Source: Phycicoccus sp. Soil802 (lineage in GTDB: Bacteria; Actinomycetota; Actinomycetes; Actinomycetales; Dermatophilaceae). Taken from it: a stretch of 64,000 nucleotides of DNA. Positions 46,695 through 54,938 of this stretch are shown piece by piece. The DNA is taken from NCBI RefSeq assembly GCF_001429605.1, contig NZ_LMSS01000003.1, positions 248,001 through 312,000 of the forward strand, read 5' to 3'. The position numbers and the translations under genes were made by a program. The number at the start of each line of letters is the position of its first letter. Position 1 is the stretch's first letter. The notes under the pieces were generated by a model. That model was given only the letters and a program-made list of their open reading frames with translations, had not been told where the DNA came from and did no database searches.

Positions 46695-48229
46695 CGGGGC
46701 GTTGCCTTGGCCGCCGCTGCCTTGGCGGCCCTGGCATGGTGCAGCTCGCGCGCCGTGCGGTCGGCCCGGGCGTGCTCGTCGTCGGCCTTCTGCTCACGCG
46801 TCGAGCGCTGGGGCCGCTCGGGCGCGACCTCGAGGGCCTCGAGGAACCGGGAGGCCCAGCGCTGCACGTCGTGGTCGGCAACCCGGCGACGCATCGCCCG
46901 CATGAGCCGCCGCTTCTCCTTGTCGGGGGTCTCGATGGCTCGCATGATGGTCTGCTTCAGGCCCTCGATGTCGTGCGGGTTGCAGACGAACGCCTGGTGC
47001 AGCTCGTGGAAGGCCCCCGTGAACTCGGACAGCACCAGTGCACCGCCCTCGTCGTAGCGGCAGGTGACGTACTCCTTCGCCACGAGGTTCATGCCGTCGC
47101 GCAGCGGGGTCACCAGGACCACGTCGGCCGCGAGGTAGAGCGCGGCCATCTCCTGCCGCGGGTAGGAGTGGTGGAGGTACTGCACGGCGGGGGCGCCGAT
47201 CCGGCTGTGCTCGCCGTTGAGCCGCCCCACCTCACCCTCGATCTCGTGCCGCAGCTCGCGATAGGCGGCGACCCGCTCCCGGCTGGGGGTGGCCACCTGG
47301 ACGAAGACCTCGTTCGGTGGGGACACCCTGCCCTCCTCGAGCAGCTCGCCGTACGCCTTGATCCGGTGGCCGATCCCCTTGGTGTAGTCGAGCCGGTCGA
47401 CCCCGAGCAGCAGCGTGCGGGGGTTGCCGAGCGACTCCCGGATCTCCTGGGCGCGCTGCAGCGTCTCGGGCTGCTTGGCGACCGCCTCGAGGCCCACGTA
47501 GTCGATCGAGATCGGGACGGCGCTGGCCCGCACCCGTCGGCTGTCCTCGGCCCGCGACACCGAGACGGTGTCGCCCTTGGTCGGCAGCCCCAGCAGCTGG
47601 CGGCAGGCCCGCACGAAGTTCTGCCCGTCGGCGACCCGCTGGAAGCCGAGGTAGTCGGCACCGAGCAGCCCTTCCAGGACGGCGCGTCGCCAGGGCAGCT
47701 GGGCGAACAGCTCCACCGGCGGGAACGGGATGTGGTCGAACCAGCCGATCCGCACGTCGGGACGCAGCTCGCGCACCATCGCCGGCACCAGCTGCAGCTG
47801 GTAGTCGTGCACCCAGACCGTCGCACCCTTGGCGGCGACCTCGCAGACCGCCTCGGCGAACCGGCGGTTGACCGCCTCGTAGGCGGTGAACCAGTAGCGG
47901 TGGAACGTCGCAGGGACGATCACGTCGTGGTAGATCGGCCACAGGGTGTCGTTGCTGAAGCCCTCGTAGTAGTGCGCGACCTCGTCCTCCGACAGGGCCA
48001 CCGGGCGCAGGTACATGTCGTCCTCGACGAACGGTGCCGGTGCGTCCCCGGCCTCGCCGGCCCAGCCCACCCAGGCCCCCTCGCGACCCCGCATGACCGA
48101 CTCCATGGCCGTCACCAGACCCCCCGGGCTGGTCCGCCAGGACTCCTCCCCATCGGGTCCGACGACCCGGTCGACGGGCAGTCGGTTGGCGGCGATGACG
48201 AGGTCGAACTGCTTCTGGCTGCGAGGCAC
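46691..48229 (-). CDS. otsA: Trehalose-6-phosphate synthase
   Basis: Joins UDP- or GDP-glucose and glucose-6-phosphate. The 512-residue GT20 enzyme has the N-terminal IAANRLPVDRVV, TSPGGLVTAM, WVHDYQLQLVPAMVRELRPDVRIGWFDHIPFPP, the LGVDRLDYTKGI sugar-phosphate region and LRDGMNLVAKEYV. A Lys/Arg/Ala-rich tail of about 50 residues extends beyond the usual end. It forms an operon with otsB. Confidence 0.95.
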   Translation of the reverse strand: MPRSQKQFDLVIAANRLPVDRVVGPDGEESWRTSPGGLVTAMESVMRGREGAWVGWAGEAGDAPAPFVEDDMYLRPVALSEDEVAHYYEGFSNDTLWPIYHDVIVPATFHRYWFTAYEAVNRRFAEAVCEVAAKGATVWVHDYQLQLVPAMVRELRPDVRIGWFDHIPFPPVELFAQLPWRRAVLEGLLGADYLGFQRVADGQNFVRACRQLLGLPTKGDTVSVSRAEDSRRVRASAVPISIDYVGLEAVAKQPETLQRAQEIRESLGNPRTLLLGVDRLDYTKGIGHRIKAYGELLEEGRVSPPNEVFVQVATPSRERVAAYRELRHEIEGEVGRLNGEHSRIGAPAVQYLHHSYPRQEMAALYLAADVVLVTPLRDGMNLVAKEYVTCRYDEGGALVLSEFTGAFHELHQAFVCNPHDIEGLKQTIMRAIETPDKEKRRLMRAMRRRVADHDVQRWASRFLEALEVAPERPQRSTREQKADDEHARADRTARELHHARAAKAAAAKATPR

Positions 48230-48316
48230 AGGGAATCAACTCCACGGTTTCGTTGCGAAGGCAACCCTATGTCGGGGGCCTGCCCCGCGGCATACCCGCA
48301 TCCGTCCCGGCCCACT

Positions 48317-48351
48317 CGCAACCTGAGCACCCTGGGGGCGCCCAGGTTGCG
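48317..48351. repeat. Palindrome in the otsA-CBS intergenic region
   Basis: CGCAACCTG (48317-48325) and CAGGTTGCG (48343-48351) are perfect reverse complements, with an alternative inner pairing CCTGGG...CCCAGG. It lies between divergent genes. It may belong to another intergenic palindrome family or be a regulatory site; no second copy was found here. Confidence 0.6.
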
Positions 48352-48418
48352 GGGAGGTCGCTGTCCACCGCAGGTCGCTCCCCTAGCGGTGACCCTTCCA
48401 GCGGTCTACCGTCTGAAC

Positions 48419-48847
48419 ATGAGGATCTCGGATGTCGTGCGACGCAAGGGTGGCCAAGTGGTCACCATCCGCTCCGAAGAGACCGTGGAACGGCTGCTCG
48501 ACCTGCTCGCGGAGCACCGCATCGGTGCCCTCGTGGTGAGCGATGACGGTGAGAGCGTCACCGGCATCGTCAGCGAGCGCGACGTCGTGCGCCACCTCCA
48601 GAAGGACGGGGCCGCCGTGCTGCTGGCACCCGTGGGCTCGATCATGACGGCCGACGTGAAGACCTCGGGGCTCGACGTCCCGATCGAGGAGCTGGCCCGC
48701 ACGATGACCGAGATGCGGATCCGCCACGTGCCCGTCGTGGTCGACGGCAAGCTGCACGCGATCGTCAGCATCGGCGACATCGTCAAGCACCGGATCGACG
48801 AGCTGCAGTCCGAGCGTGACCAACTCGTTGGGTACATCCAGCAGTAG
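48419..48847 (+). CDS. CBS domain pair protein
   Basis: A 142-residue protein made of two CBS domains (residues about 5-65 and 75-130): TVERLLDLLAEHRIGALVVSDDGESVTGIVSERDVVRHL and MRIRHVPVVVDGKLHAIVSIGDIVKHRIDELQSERDQLVGYI. Such stand-alone pairs bind adenine nucleotides and are common in stress and dormancy regulons. No partner is evident. The frame extends far upstream across otsA but begins to match only at ATG 48419. Confidence 0.87.
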   Translation: MRISDVVRRKGGQVVTIRSEETVERLLDLLAEHRIGALVVSDDGESVTGIVSERDVVRHLQKDGAAVLLAPVGSIMTADVKTSGLDVPIEELARTMTEMRIRHVPVVVDGKLHAIVSIGDIVKHRIDELQSERDQLVGYIQQ

Positions 48848-48887
48848 CCTCACCCGTTTCACCGGGCCCCCCACGTACCGTGTAGGG

Positions 48888-50579
48888 GTGACCACGGAGG
48901 CGATCGAGGGGAGCGACGGGCGTTCCGCCGTGCCCGACGGCCCCCGGATCGGACCGTACCGGCTCATCCAGCAGCTCGGCGAAGGTGGCATGGGTGTGGT
49001 CCACCTGGCGCTCGACCCCAGCGGCCGGGCGGTGGCCCTCAAGCTGCTGCGCCCCCACGTCGCCCACGACCGCGACGCCCGCACCCGGCTGGCCCGCGAG
49101 GTGCAGGTGCTCAGCCGGATCCGCGACGACCGGGTCGCTGCGGTGATCGACGCTGACCTCGACGGCGACCGCCCGTACCTCGTCACGCGCTACGTCCCCG
49201 GCCCGGCGCTCGACGACGTGGTGAAGGAGTCGGGGCCCATCCGCGGCGAGGAGCTGCTCCGGCTGGGTCGCGGGCTCGCCGAGGCGCTCGACGCCATCCA
49301 CGGGGCCGACGTGATCCACCGCGACCTCAAGCCCGGCAACGTCCTGCTGCTCGACGGCGACCCGGTGCTCATCGACTTCGGGATCGCCCACGTGGCCGAC
49401 GACGTGCGGATCACCATGACCGGGCTGGTGATGGGCACGCCCGGCTACCTCTCGCCCGAGGTGGTCGAGGGAGCGCCCGTCACCGAGGCGACCGACTGGT
49501 GGGGCTGGGCGGCGACGCTGGCCTTCGCCGCGAGCGGCGCCCCGCCGTTCGGCCGTGGCCCGATGGACGTCGTCCTCTCGCGGGTCAGCCGCGGCGAGGC
49601 CGACCTCGCCGGCGTCGACCCGCGCCTCGCGCCGCTCCTGTATGCCGCGCTGTCGCCCGTGCCGCGCGAGCGCCCCGACGCCGACGAGGTCGTCGACGCG
49701 CTGGAGCGTTACGCCACCGGCCAGCCGGTGACGGAGGCACTCACGGCGCCGTCGCGGCATACCCAGGCCTTCGAGCACCGGCCCACCGCCCGCTGGGAGC
49801 GGCCCGCGGTCGCGCCTGCCCCGGTGGCCCGGCCGGTCGAGCCTGCCCCGGTCGCCGAGCCCGTCTGGTCGCCCGACCCCGAGGGCGAGCTCGTCCCGTG
49901 GGACGAGCCCGAGGGCGAGGTGTCGGAGTGGCAGGCCGCCTGGGAGGGTGGCGCCGGCCAGCCGGACCCGCGCATCGGACGGCCGACCCGCACCGGCACC
50001 CTGCTGGCGCTGCTGGCCGCAGTCGTCGCGGGGGTCGCGGGCTTCCCGGTGGTCGCGGCGATCTTCGTCGTGCTCTGGTCGTGGGCTGCCCGCACCGCCG
50101 ACCGCTCCGTCACCTCCCTCGTCCTGCGGCGGCACACCCGCGGACCGCGTCGGTCGGACGTGCCGGTGGCCGTCGTGGCGAGCCCCTGGCACCTGGTCGT
50201 GGGCGCGCTCGCCACCGTCGTCAGCGCGATCCTCCCGCTGGTCGTGGGCATCTGTGCCGTCTTCAGCACGGCGCTGGGCACCGTCGCCGTCTACGGCGGC
50301 CAGCCCCAGCCCAACTCCTCCGGGCCGCTCGCGGTCGGGGCGGCGGTCGCGGTCCTCATGGCGTGGTGGGGTCCTGGCGGCTCGGGCCTGCGCAGGGGCA
50401 CCCGCAGCATCGTCCGCGGCCTCAGCCCGGGGCCGCGTGGCACGAAGGTCGTCGTGGCGCTCGCCCTGGTGGTGGCCGTCGGGCTGGTCGTGGTGATCGT
50501 GCAGAACGGCGGCATCCCGCAGTGGTGGCCCAACGACCCACCCACGGCCGTGCTCCCCGGTGTGGGCCTGACCGGATGA
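48888..50579 (+). CDS. Membrane-anchored Ser/Thr protein kinase
   Basis: A 563-residue Hanks-type kinase from GTG 48888. The catalytic domain (residues about 20-285) has the P-loop LGEGGMGVVHLA, lysine in VALKLLRPH, HRDLKPGNVLLL, LIDFGIAH and the activation region MGTPGYLSPEVVEG. A Pro/Ala/Glu-rich linker leads to about four hydrophobic helices instead of the single helix and extracellular PASTA sensor of PknB. It is coupled by ATGA to the ThrE-type exporter gene, suggesting phosphorylation control of that exporter (inference). Confidence 0.9.
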   Translation: MTTEAIEGSDGRSAVPDGPRIGPYRLIQQLGEGGMGVVHLALDPSGRAVALKLLRPHVAHDRDARTRLAREVQVLSRIRDDRVAAVIDADLDGDRPYLVTRYVPGPALDDVVKESGPIRGEELLRLGRGLAEALDAIHGADVIHRDLKPGNVLLLDGDPVLIDFGIAHVADDVRITMTGLVMGTPGYLSPEVVEGAPVTEATDWWGWAATLAFAASGAPPFGRGPMDVVLSRVSRGEADLAGVDPRLAPLLYAALSPVPRERPDADEVVDALERYATGQPVTEALTAPSRHTQAFEHRPTARWERPAVAPAPVARPVEPAPVAEPVWSPDPEGELVPWDEPEGEVSEWQAAWEGGAGQPDPRIGRPTRTGTLLALLAAVVAGVAGFPVVAAIFVVLWSWAARTADRSVTSLVLRRHTRGPRRSDVPVAVVASPWHLVVGALATVVSAILPLVVGICAVFSTALGTVAVYGGQPQPNSSGPLAVGAAVAVLMAWWGPGGSGLRRGTRSIVRGLSPGPRGTKVVVALALVVAVGLVVVIVQNGGIPQWWPNDPPTAVLPGVGLTG

Positions 50580-52069
50580 CCGAGGGCGTCCCGGACAGAC
50601 CCGTTCGGCCTCCCGCCAGGCGTCGCCCGGTGCTGCGGCACAGCCGGATCTGGCGCGGCGAGGAGCTGACCGAGACCCTGCCGATGGTCGAGTCCCTGCG
50701 GCACACGCCCTACCGCAACCCGCGCGTGCGACAGGCGGCCGCCGAGGAGCGCGAGGCGCGGGCCTCGCTCGACCTCGCCCTGCGGGTCGGCGAGCTCATG
50801 CTGCGCTGCGGGGCCGGCGCTCCCCAGGTCGAGTCGTCGGTCGTGGCGGTGGCCGCGGCAGCCGGACTCGACAACCTCGAGGTCGACATCACGCTGCAGT
50901 CGCTGCTGGTGCAGTGCACCACCGGTTCCGGGGTGCCGATCACGATGCTGCGGGTGGTGCGGTCGTCGACGCGTGACTTCGCCCGGCTCACGGCCGTGCA
51001 CGAGTTCGTCGAGAACCTCGTCGCCGGGTCCTACGACCGCGAGGCCGCCGCCGCCCAGCTGCGCGAGATCCGCCGGGCTCCGCGGTTCTGGCCGAAGTGG
51101 ATGGTGCGAGGTGCGCTCGGCCTGCTGGCCGCCGCGATCGCGGTGATGCTCGGGGCCGGTGCGGTCGCCGCGCTCGTCGCCGGGTTGTCCGCCCTGCTGG
51201 TCGGGTATGCCGCGCGGACGCTCGGCAAGGGCGGCCTCCCGGACTTCTACCAGTGCGCCATCGGAGGGTTCCTCGCGACCGTGCTCGCGTGGGGCGCGTT
51301 CAGCCTCGGGGCGGCCGGCTGGCTGCCGGTCTCGTCGTCGGACTTCGCGTTCATCGTCGCGGGCGGGATCACGGTGCTCCTGCCCGGTCGGACGGTCGCC
51401 TCGGCGTTCGAGGACGCGATCTCCGGCTACTCCGTGACCGGTGCCGGGCGGATGTTCGCGGTGTTCCTCACGACCGCCGGGATCATCCTCGGGGTGGCGA
51501 CCGGGCTGCAGCTGACCCTCGCCCTGACCAGTGCCTTCGACCTCGACGTCGCCTCGCCCTCCATCGTGTCCACCCAGGCGCTGAACGCCCCGGTGCTGCT
51601 GGCGGTGGTCGGCGCCTTCGTCGTCGGGCTGGCGGGCGCGGTGTCGTTGCGCACCGGCCGGCTGCTGGTGGTGCCGAGCGGCGTGCTGTGTGCGGTGGGC
51701 GTGGCGGTCTCGCTGGCCGTCTCGAAGGTCGACGGGCTGGGCCAGCTGTCCGCCGCCGGACTGGCCGCGATCGTGCTGGGGTGTGCCGGACGCCTCCTGG
51801 CCCTGCGGATGGGCGCGCCGGCGATGGTGCTGGTGGTCCCGGCGTCCTACGGCCTGCTCCCGGGTCTGGCGATCTTCCGGGGCCTCTACGAGATGGTGAA
51901 CGGGTCGTCCGCCGACTCCGGGACCCTGTCGCTGCAGGGCGGGCTGACCACGCTGCTGGGGGCGATGGCAGTGCTCCTGGCGATCGCGGCGGGCAGCGTG
52001 CTGGGGGAGTTCATGGCGGCGCCGTTCGACCACCGGATGGTGCAGAAGCGCCGCGCTCGCCGCCGCTGA
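50576..52069 (+). CDS. ThrE-type threonine/serine exporter family protein
   Basis: A 497-residue membrane protein. The N-terminal DUF1212 domain carries GELMLRCGAGAPQVESSVVAVAAAAGLDNLEVDITLQSLLV, followed by about ten hydrophobic segments including the second ThrE-like domain (FAFIVAGGITVLLPGRTVASAFEDAISGYSVTGAGRMF). ThrE exports threonine and serine in corynebacteria; the substrate here is unproven. It starts inside the kinase stop codon. Confidence 0.87.
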   Translation: MTEGVPDRPVRPPARRRPVLRHSRIWRGEELTETLPMVESLRHTPYRNPRVRQAAAEEREARASLDLALRVGELMLRCGAGAPQVESSVVAVAAAAGLDNLEVDITLQSLLVQCTTGSGVPITMLRVVRSSTRDFARLTAVHEFVENLVAGSYDREAAAAQLREIRRAPRFWPKWMVRGALGLLAAAIAVMLGAGAVAALVAGLSALLVGYAARTLGKGGLPDFYQCAIGGFLATVLAWGAFSLGAAGWLPVSSSDFAFIVAGGITVLLPGRTVASAFEDAISGYSVTGAGRMFAVFLTTAGIILGVATGLQLTLALTSAFDLDVASPSIVSTQALNAPVLLAVVGAFVVGLAGAVSLRTGRLLVVPSGVLCAVGVAVSLAVSKVDGLGQLSAAGLAAIVLGCAGRLLALRMGAPAMVLVVPASYGLLPGLAIFRGLYEMVNGSSADSGTLSLQGGLTTLLGAMAVLLAIAAGSVLGEFMAAPFDHRMVQKRRARRR

Positions 52070-52205
52070 GCCCTCTGTCGGCGAACGAAATGTGGCGAAT
52101 TCTCGCCAATCGGTTGTCGCCCTGCCGACAGCCCCCTACCGTGTCTTACCTGCGCCAACGCGCGGTCACAACTGCACACGGCATACCCAGACAACCATGC
52201 ACACC

Positions 52206-52380
52206 CACCGCGCCGAGCCTCGTCAGGTGGGTGTCCCGCCGGAAGATCTCCGGGCAGACGAGGACGGGGGAACCCAACGCGGCCACCACGGTGGCCTTGG
52301 GGTGAAGCCGGCTCACGCCGGCCGGGCACCTGACAGCCCGAACCCGACAGCTAACCCCGCAGGCGCCGGTCAGGAGAGGA
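52206..52380 (+). ncRNA. ydaO/yuaA-type c-di-AMP riboswitch
   Basis: The 5' leader of the rpf-like gene contains the signature elements in order: CGCCGAGCC...GTCAGGTGGGTGTC, GGGGGAACCCAACG, a hairpin GGCCAC-CACG-GTGGCC (52281-52296), GGGGTGAAGCCGGC, GCACCTGACAGCCCG, CCCGACAGCTAACC and CGCAGGCG. In actinobacteria this RNA binds c-di-AMP and turns off resuscitation-promoting and cell wall hydrolase genes. It ends 12 bp before the start codon, and its AGGAGAGGA end supplies the ribosome site. The stretch before it (52070-52205) holds nested palindromes, including GGCGAATTCTCGCC, and no gene. Confidence 0.92.
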
Positions 52381-52392
52381 ACCCCCCCACCC

Positions 52393-53115
52393 ATGTTCTA
52401 TGCCCCGAAGCACTCTGCTCGGAAGGCCAACCCTGTTCGACGGCGCGTGACCGGTGTTGCCGTGGCCGGTGTCGCCACGGTCGCGGGTGGCATGGCCACG
52501 GCCAGCAGCGCGCAGGCCTCGACGGTCTGGGACCGCGTTGCTGCCTGCGAGAGCGGTGGCAACTGGTCGATCAACACGGGCAACGGCTACTACGGCGGCC
52601 TGCAGTTCTCCGACCGCACGTGGGACGGCTTCGGTGGCGAGCGCTACGCCCCGACCGCGAACCGCGCCACGAAGGCCCAGCAGATCACCATCGCCCAGAA
52701 GGTGCTCGCCTCCCAGGGCCCGGGCGCGTGGCCGACCTGTGGCGCCCGCGCCGGGCTGACCCGCGCCAACGGTGGCGCGGTCGACGCCGGCTCGACGACC
52801 AGCCGGGCCTCGCGCTCCACCACCCGCACGGCTCCCGCGGCCCACTCGACCACCGGCAAGCTCGTCGTCGACGGCATCCGTGGCCCGAAGACCAACGCCG
52901 CCATCGAGCGCTGGGTCGGTGGGTCGGTCAACGGCACGCTGTCCCGCACCGACGTGAAGGCGTTGCAGCGCAAGGTGGGCTCGGCCCCCGACGGCATCAT
53001 CGGGCCGAAGACGATGCGCGCCCTGCAGACCAGGATCGGCGCCCGCAAGAACGGCGCGCGCTACCTGGACCGCGCCACGGTCCGCACGCTGCAGACCTAC
53101 CTGAACGCCCGCTGA
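52393..53115 (+). CDS. Secreted Rpf-like muralytic transglycosylase with peptidoglycan-binding repeats
   Basis: A cell-wall hydrolase of 240 residues. A signal peptide (about residues 1-38, ending SSAQAST) is followed by a resuscitation-promoting-factor domain: [38 protein letters not shown], with the catalytic Glu in ACESGGNW. A Ser/Thr-rich linker leads to a C-terminal peptidoglycan-binding domain ([32 protein letters not shown]). Rpf proteins wake dormant cells. Control by c-di-AMP through the upstream riboswitch is expected. Confidence 0.93.
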   Translation: MFYAPKHSARKANPVRRRVTGVAVAGVATVAGGMATASSAQASTVWDRVAACESGGNWSINTGNGYYGGLQFSDRTWDGFGGERYAPTANRATKAQQITIAQKVLASQGPGAWPTCGARAGLTRANGGAVDAGSTTSRASRSTTRTAPAAHSTTGKLVVDGIRGPKTNAAIERWVGGSVNGTLSRTDVKALQRKVGSAPDGIIGPKTMRALQTRIGARKNGARYLDRATVRTLQTYLNAR

Positions 53116-53130
53116 CCCCGCTCTCCGCAC

Positions 53131-53171
53131 CGACGGCGGCCCGACACCTGCATGGTGCCGGGCCGCCGTCG
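53131..53171 (+). terminator. Intrinsic terminator after the Rpf gene
   Basis: GACGGCGGCCCG pairs perfectly with CGGGCCGCCGTC, with an inner CACC/GGTG stem and TGCA loop. It lies 16 bp after the stop codon. Confidence 0.8.
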
Positions 53172-53196
53172 TGTCCCCGTGGTTTCTGCTCCCGCG

Positions 53197-53265
53197 ACTT
53201 GTTGCCGCCTGTGGGGCACCGGGGGCCGGATCGGGGGGTCTGGTGAGGGATCCGTGGCAACAAGT
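53197..53265. repeat. Palindromic intergenic repeat family B, copy 2
   Basis: It starts ACTTGTTGCCGCC and ends GTGGCAACAAGT, with GGGGCCGGATCGGGGG inside. It is close to copy 1 at 23139 and followed 14 bp later by copy 3. It lies between the Rpf terminator and the tRNA gene. Confidence 0.85.
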
Positions 53266-53279
53266 GCGCGGGCTGCCTG

Positions 53280-53348
53280 ACTTGTTGCCACCTGTGCGGC
53301 ACGGGAGGCCGGATCCGGGGGACCGGTGAGGGATCAGTGGCAACAAGT
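53280..53348. repeat. Palindromic intergenic repeat family B, copy 3
   Basis: A tandem neighbour of copy 2: ACTTGTTGCCACC at the left, GTGGCAACAAGT at the right, ends exact reverse complements. Copies 2 and 3 share GGCCGGATC and GGTGAGGGATC. Together with the terminator they account for most of the 320 bp before the tRNA. Confidence 0.85.
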
Positions 53349-53437
53349 GCGCGAGTCGGTATGCCGCGTGGGCGCCCGGGATGCCCGTGGCTCGCCACGC
53401 CGCCGGTACGATCGTCGCCGTCTGCTACGGCAGACCG

Positions 53438-53510
53438 GCCGGCGTGGCGCAATTGGCAGCGCACTTGTCTTGTAAACAAGGGGTTAGGGGTTCAAGTCCC
53501 CTCGTCGGCT
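53438..53510 (+). tRNA. tRNA-Thr (anticodon UGU)
   Basis: A full cloverleaf of 73 bases: acceptor GCCGGCG pairs with CGTCGGC (one G-T); the anticodon stem CTTGT/ACAAG closes the loop CTTGTAA with anticodon TGT; the T arm AGGGG/CCCCT carries TTCAAGT. CCA is not encoded. The integrase gene ends 21 bp downstream, so this gene is the chromosomal attachment target of the element. Confidence 0.95.
53485..53510 (+). other. Putative attachment site (attL) within the tRNA 3' end
   Basis: The T-arm and acceptor end of tRNA-Thr (GGTTCAAGTCCCCTCGTCGG and the last bases) is the usual identity segment of tRNA-targeting integrases, which keep the tRNA intact. No second copy of AAGTCCCCTCGTCGG was found between here and the right edge, so attR is presumably beyond 64000. 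Confidence 0.55.
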
Positions 53511-53530
53511 CTCTGACCAGCATGTTTTCC

Positions 53531-54748
53531 TCAGGTCCCCTCGCCCTGGGCTACCGACCCACCGCTTTGCCCACCGCTTTCAAGGGTGAAGCGGCGTGGA
53601 TCGACGGCTTCCAGTGCGGCAAGGACTCGCGGGTCGACCGATCTGCGCCCGAGATAGAAGTCGAGAGACATCGACACCCGGGAGTGTCCGAGCTGGTCGG
53701 CGATCATTCGCGGAGAGGCACCTCCGCCGTCGAGGATGGTGGCCATGGTCTTACGCCACGTGTGCGAGGTGACCCACCCGAAGCCGAGTCGATCTCGGGC
53801 GTCAGCCAACTGCCGCGACACGTTCCGGGGATCGCGGAAGCGGCCATCAACGGTGGCGAAGATCGGTTCGTCCGGAGCGACGCCAACCTCGGACCTGCGC
53901 CGCAACATCGCCACGCACCAGGTCGGCAGCAATAGGGCGCGCTGACCCGCCTTTGACTTCGTCGTCTTGCGCAGCAGACCCTGTCCAGTAACCCGAATCA
54001 AGGTCGACGTCACCGTCAGGGCGCCGGTGTCCAGGTCGACTTCGGTCCAAAGTACCGCCAAGGCTTCACCGATCCTGAGGCCGGTGGCCAGAAGGAATGC
54101 CGAAAAGTCCACCAGGTCCTGACGGACGGCAACCTGGTCCCCTGTCATGCCCATAAACCACTTTGCCTGCTCTTCGCTGGTGAGCGCTCGGGGCTCCTTG
54201 GCCCGGGTCCCCTCGAGCCGTTCCAGCTCGCGCGCTGGGTTTGCTGCGATCGCGCCCTGGCGGACCGCGAGGCTCAGGGCGCCTGACACGATCGATCGGC
54301 AGGTGCGTGCGGTAGCGGCGCCGACGTCCTGGTAGACGTCGAGCACGAAACGATCCACGACGGGCGTTGTGAGTTCCCGAAGCCTCAGGCCACCGATCCG
54401 GGGGAGCACATGACCTTCGAGCTGACGTCCGTATGTCTCCACGGTGCCAGGCGATCGTTGCCCTAGGTCGGCCAACCGCTGGATGCGGCTGAGCCAGACC
54501 TCGGCTGCCTCAGAGAGGGTCGAGGCGCCAGTCAGCTGACCGCCAGATCCACGACGCTTCCGTTCCTCGAGCTCGGCCAACAAAGCCTGACGGGCGCCAC
54601 GAGGACTCGGCCCCCACCGCTCCACCTTTCGGACCTTGCCATCGAACCCGCGAAACCGGGCCCGCGCAACTACGGGGCTAGGCCCACCTTTCACGCGCTG
54701 GACCGACACGTCGCCCCACGCTCCCACCTCGAGTTCACGCCGGGCCAC
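53531..54748 (-). CDS. int: Tyrosine recombinase integrase of the element
   Basis: Catalyses insertion into and excision from tRNA-Thr. With the GTG at 54748 it has 405 residues. N-terminal SAM-like domain spans about residues 75-165 (TLSEAAEVWLSRIQRL onward). Catalytic residues are Arg 225 (ATGLRIGEAL), His 329 and Arg 332 (SHTWRKTMA), His 355 (LGHSRVS) and nucleophile Tyr 365 (DFYLGR). The start lies 1 base after the excisionase stop. An open frame runs 78 codons further upstream but reads through the excisionase gene, so it is not used. Confidence 0.93.
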   Translation of the reverse strand: MARRELEVGAWGDVSVQRVKGGPSPVVARARFRGFDGKVRKVERWGPSPRGARQALLAELEERKRRGSGGQLTGASTLSEAAEVWLSRIQRLADLGQRSPGTVETYGRQLEGHVLPRIGGLRLRELTTPVVDRFVLDVYQDVGAATARTCRSIVSGALSLAVRQGAIAANPARELERLEGTRAKEPRALTSEEQAKWFMGMTGDQVAVRQDLVDFSAFLLATGLRIGEALAVLWTEVDLDTGALTVTSTLIRVTGQGLLRKTTKSKAGQRALLLPTWCVAMLRRRSEVGVAPDEPIFATVDGRFRDPRNVSRQLADARDRLGFGWVTSHTWRKTMATILDGGGASPRMIADQLGHSRVSMSLDFYLGRRSVDPRVLAALEAVDPRRFTLESGGQSGGSVAQGEGT

Positions 54749-54749
54749 G

Positions 54750-54938
54750 TCACGCCACCGCGGTGTGACGCTCGAGCCACTCCATGACGGCGCTCTCGCG
54801 GTAGCGAAGGTGACGGCCGACCTTGAACACCGGCGGGCCAGTCCCCTTGAGCCGCCAGTCGTACAGCGTTTGCACTGGAACGCCGAGATACCGCGATACA
54901 TCGTCGACGGTCCACAGCGGGTCATGTCGCATGCACAT
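54750..54938 (-). CDS. xis: Excisionase / MerR-like HTH protein
   Basis: A 62-residue DNA-binding protein: PLWTVDDVSRYLGVPVQTLYDWRLKGTGPPVFKVGRHLRYRESAVMEWLERH, the classic short excisionase HTH of AICEs. AAGGAGGAG lies immediately upstream; ATG codons at 54938 and 54932 both fit, with spacings of 4 and 10 bases. It overlaps the end of the rep gene, so int, xis and rep are translated together. Confidence 0.9.
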   Translation of the reverse strand: MCMRHDPLWTVDDVSRYLGVPVQTLYDWRLKGTGPPVFKVGRHLRYRESAVMEWLERHTAVA

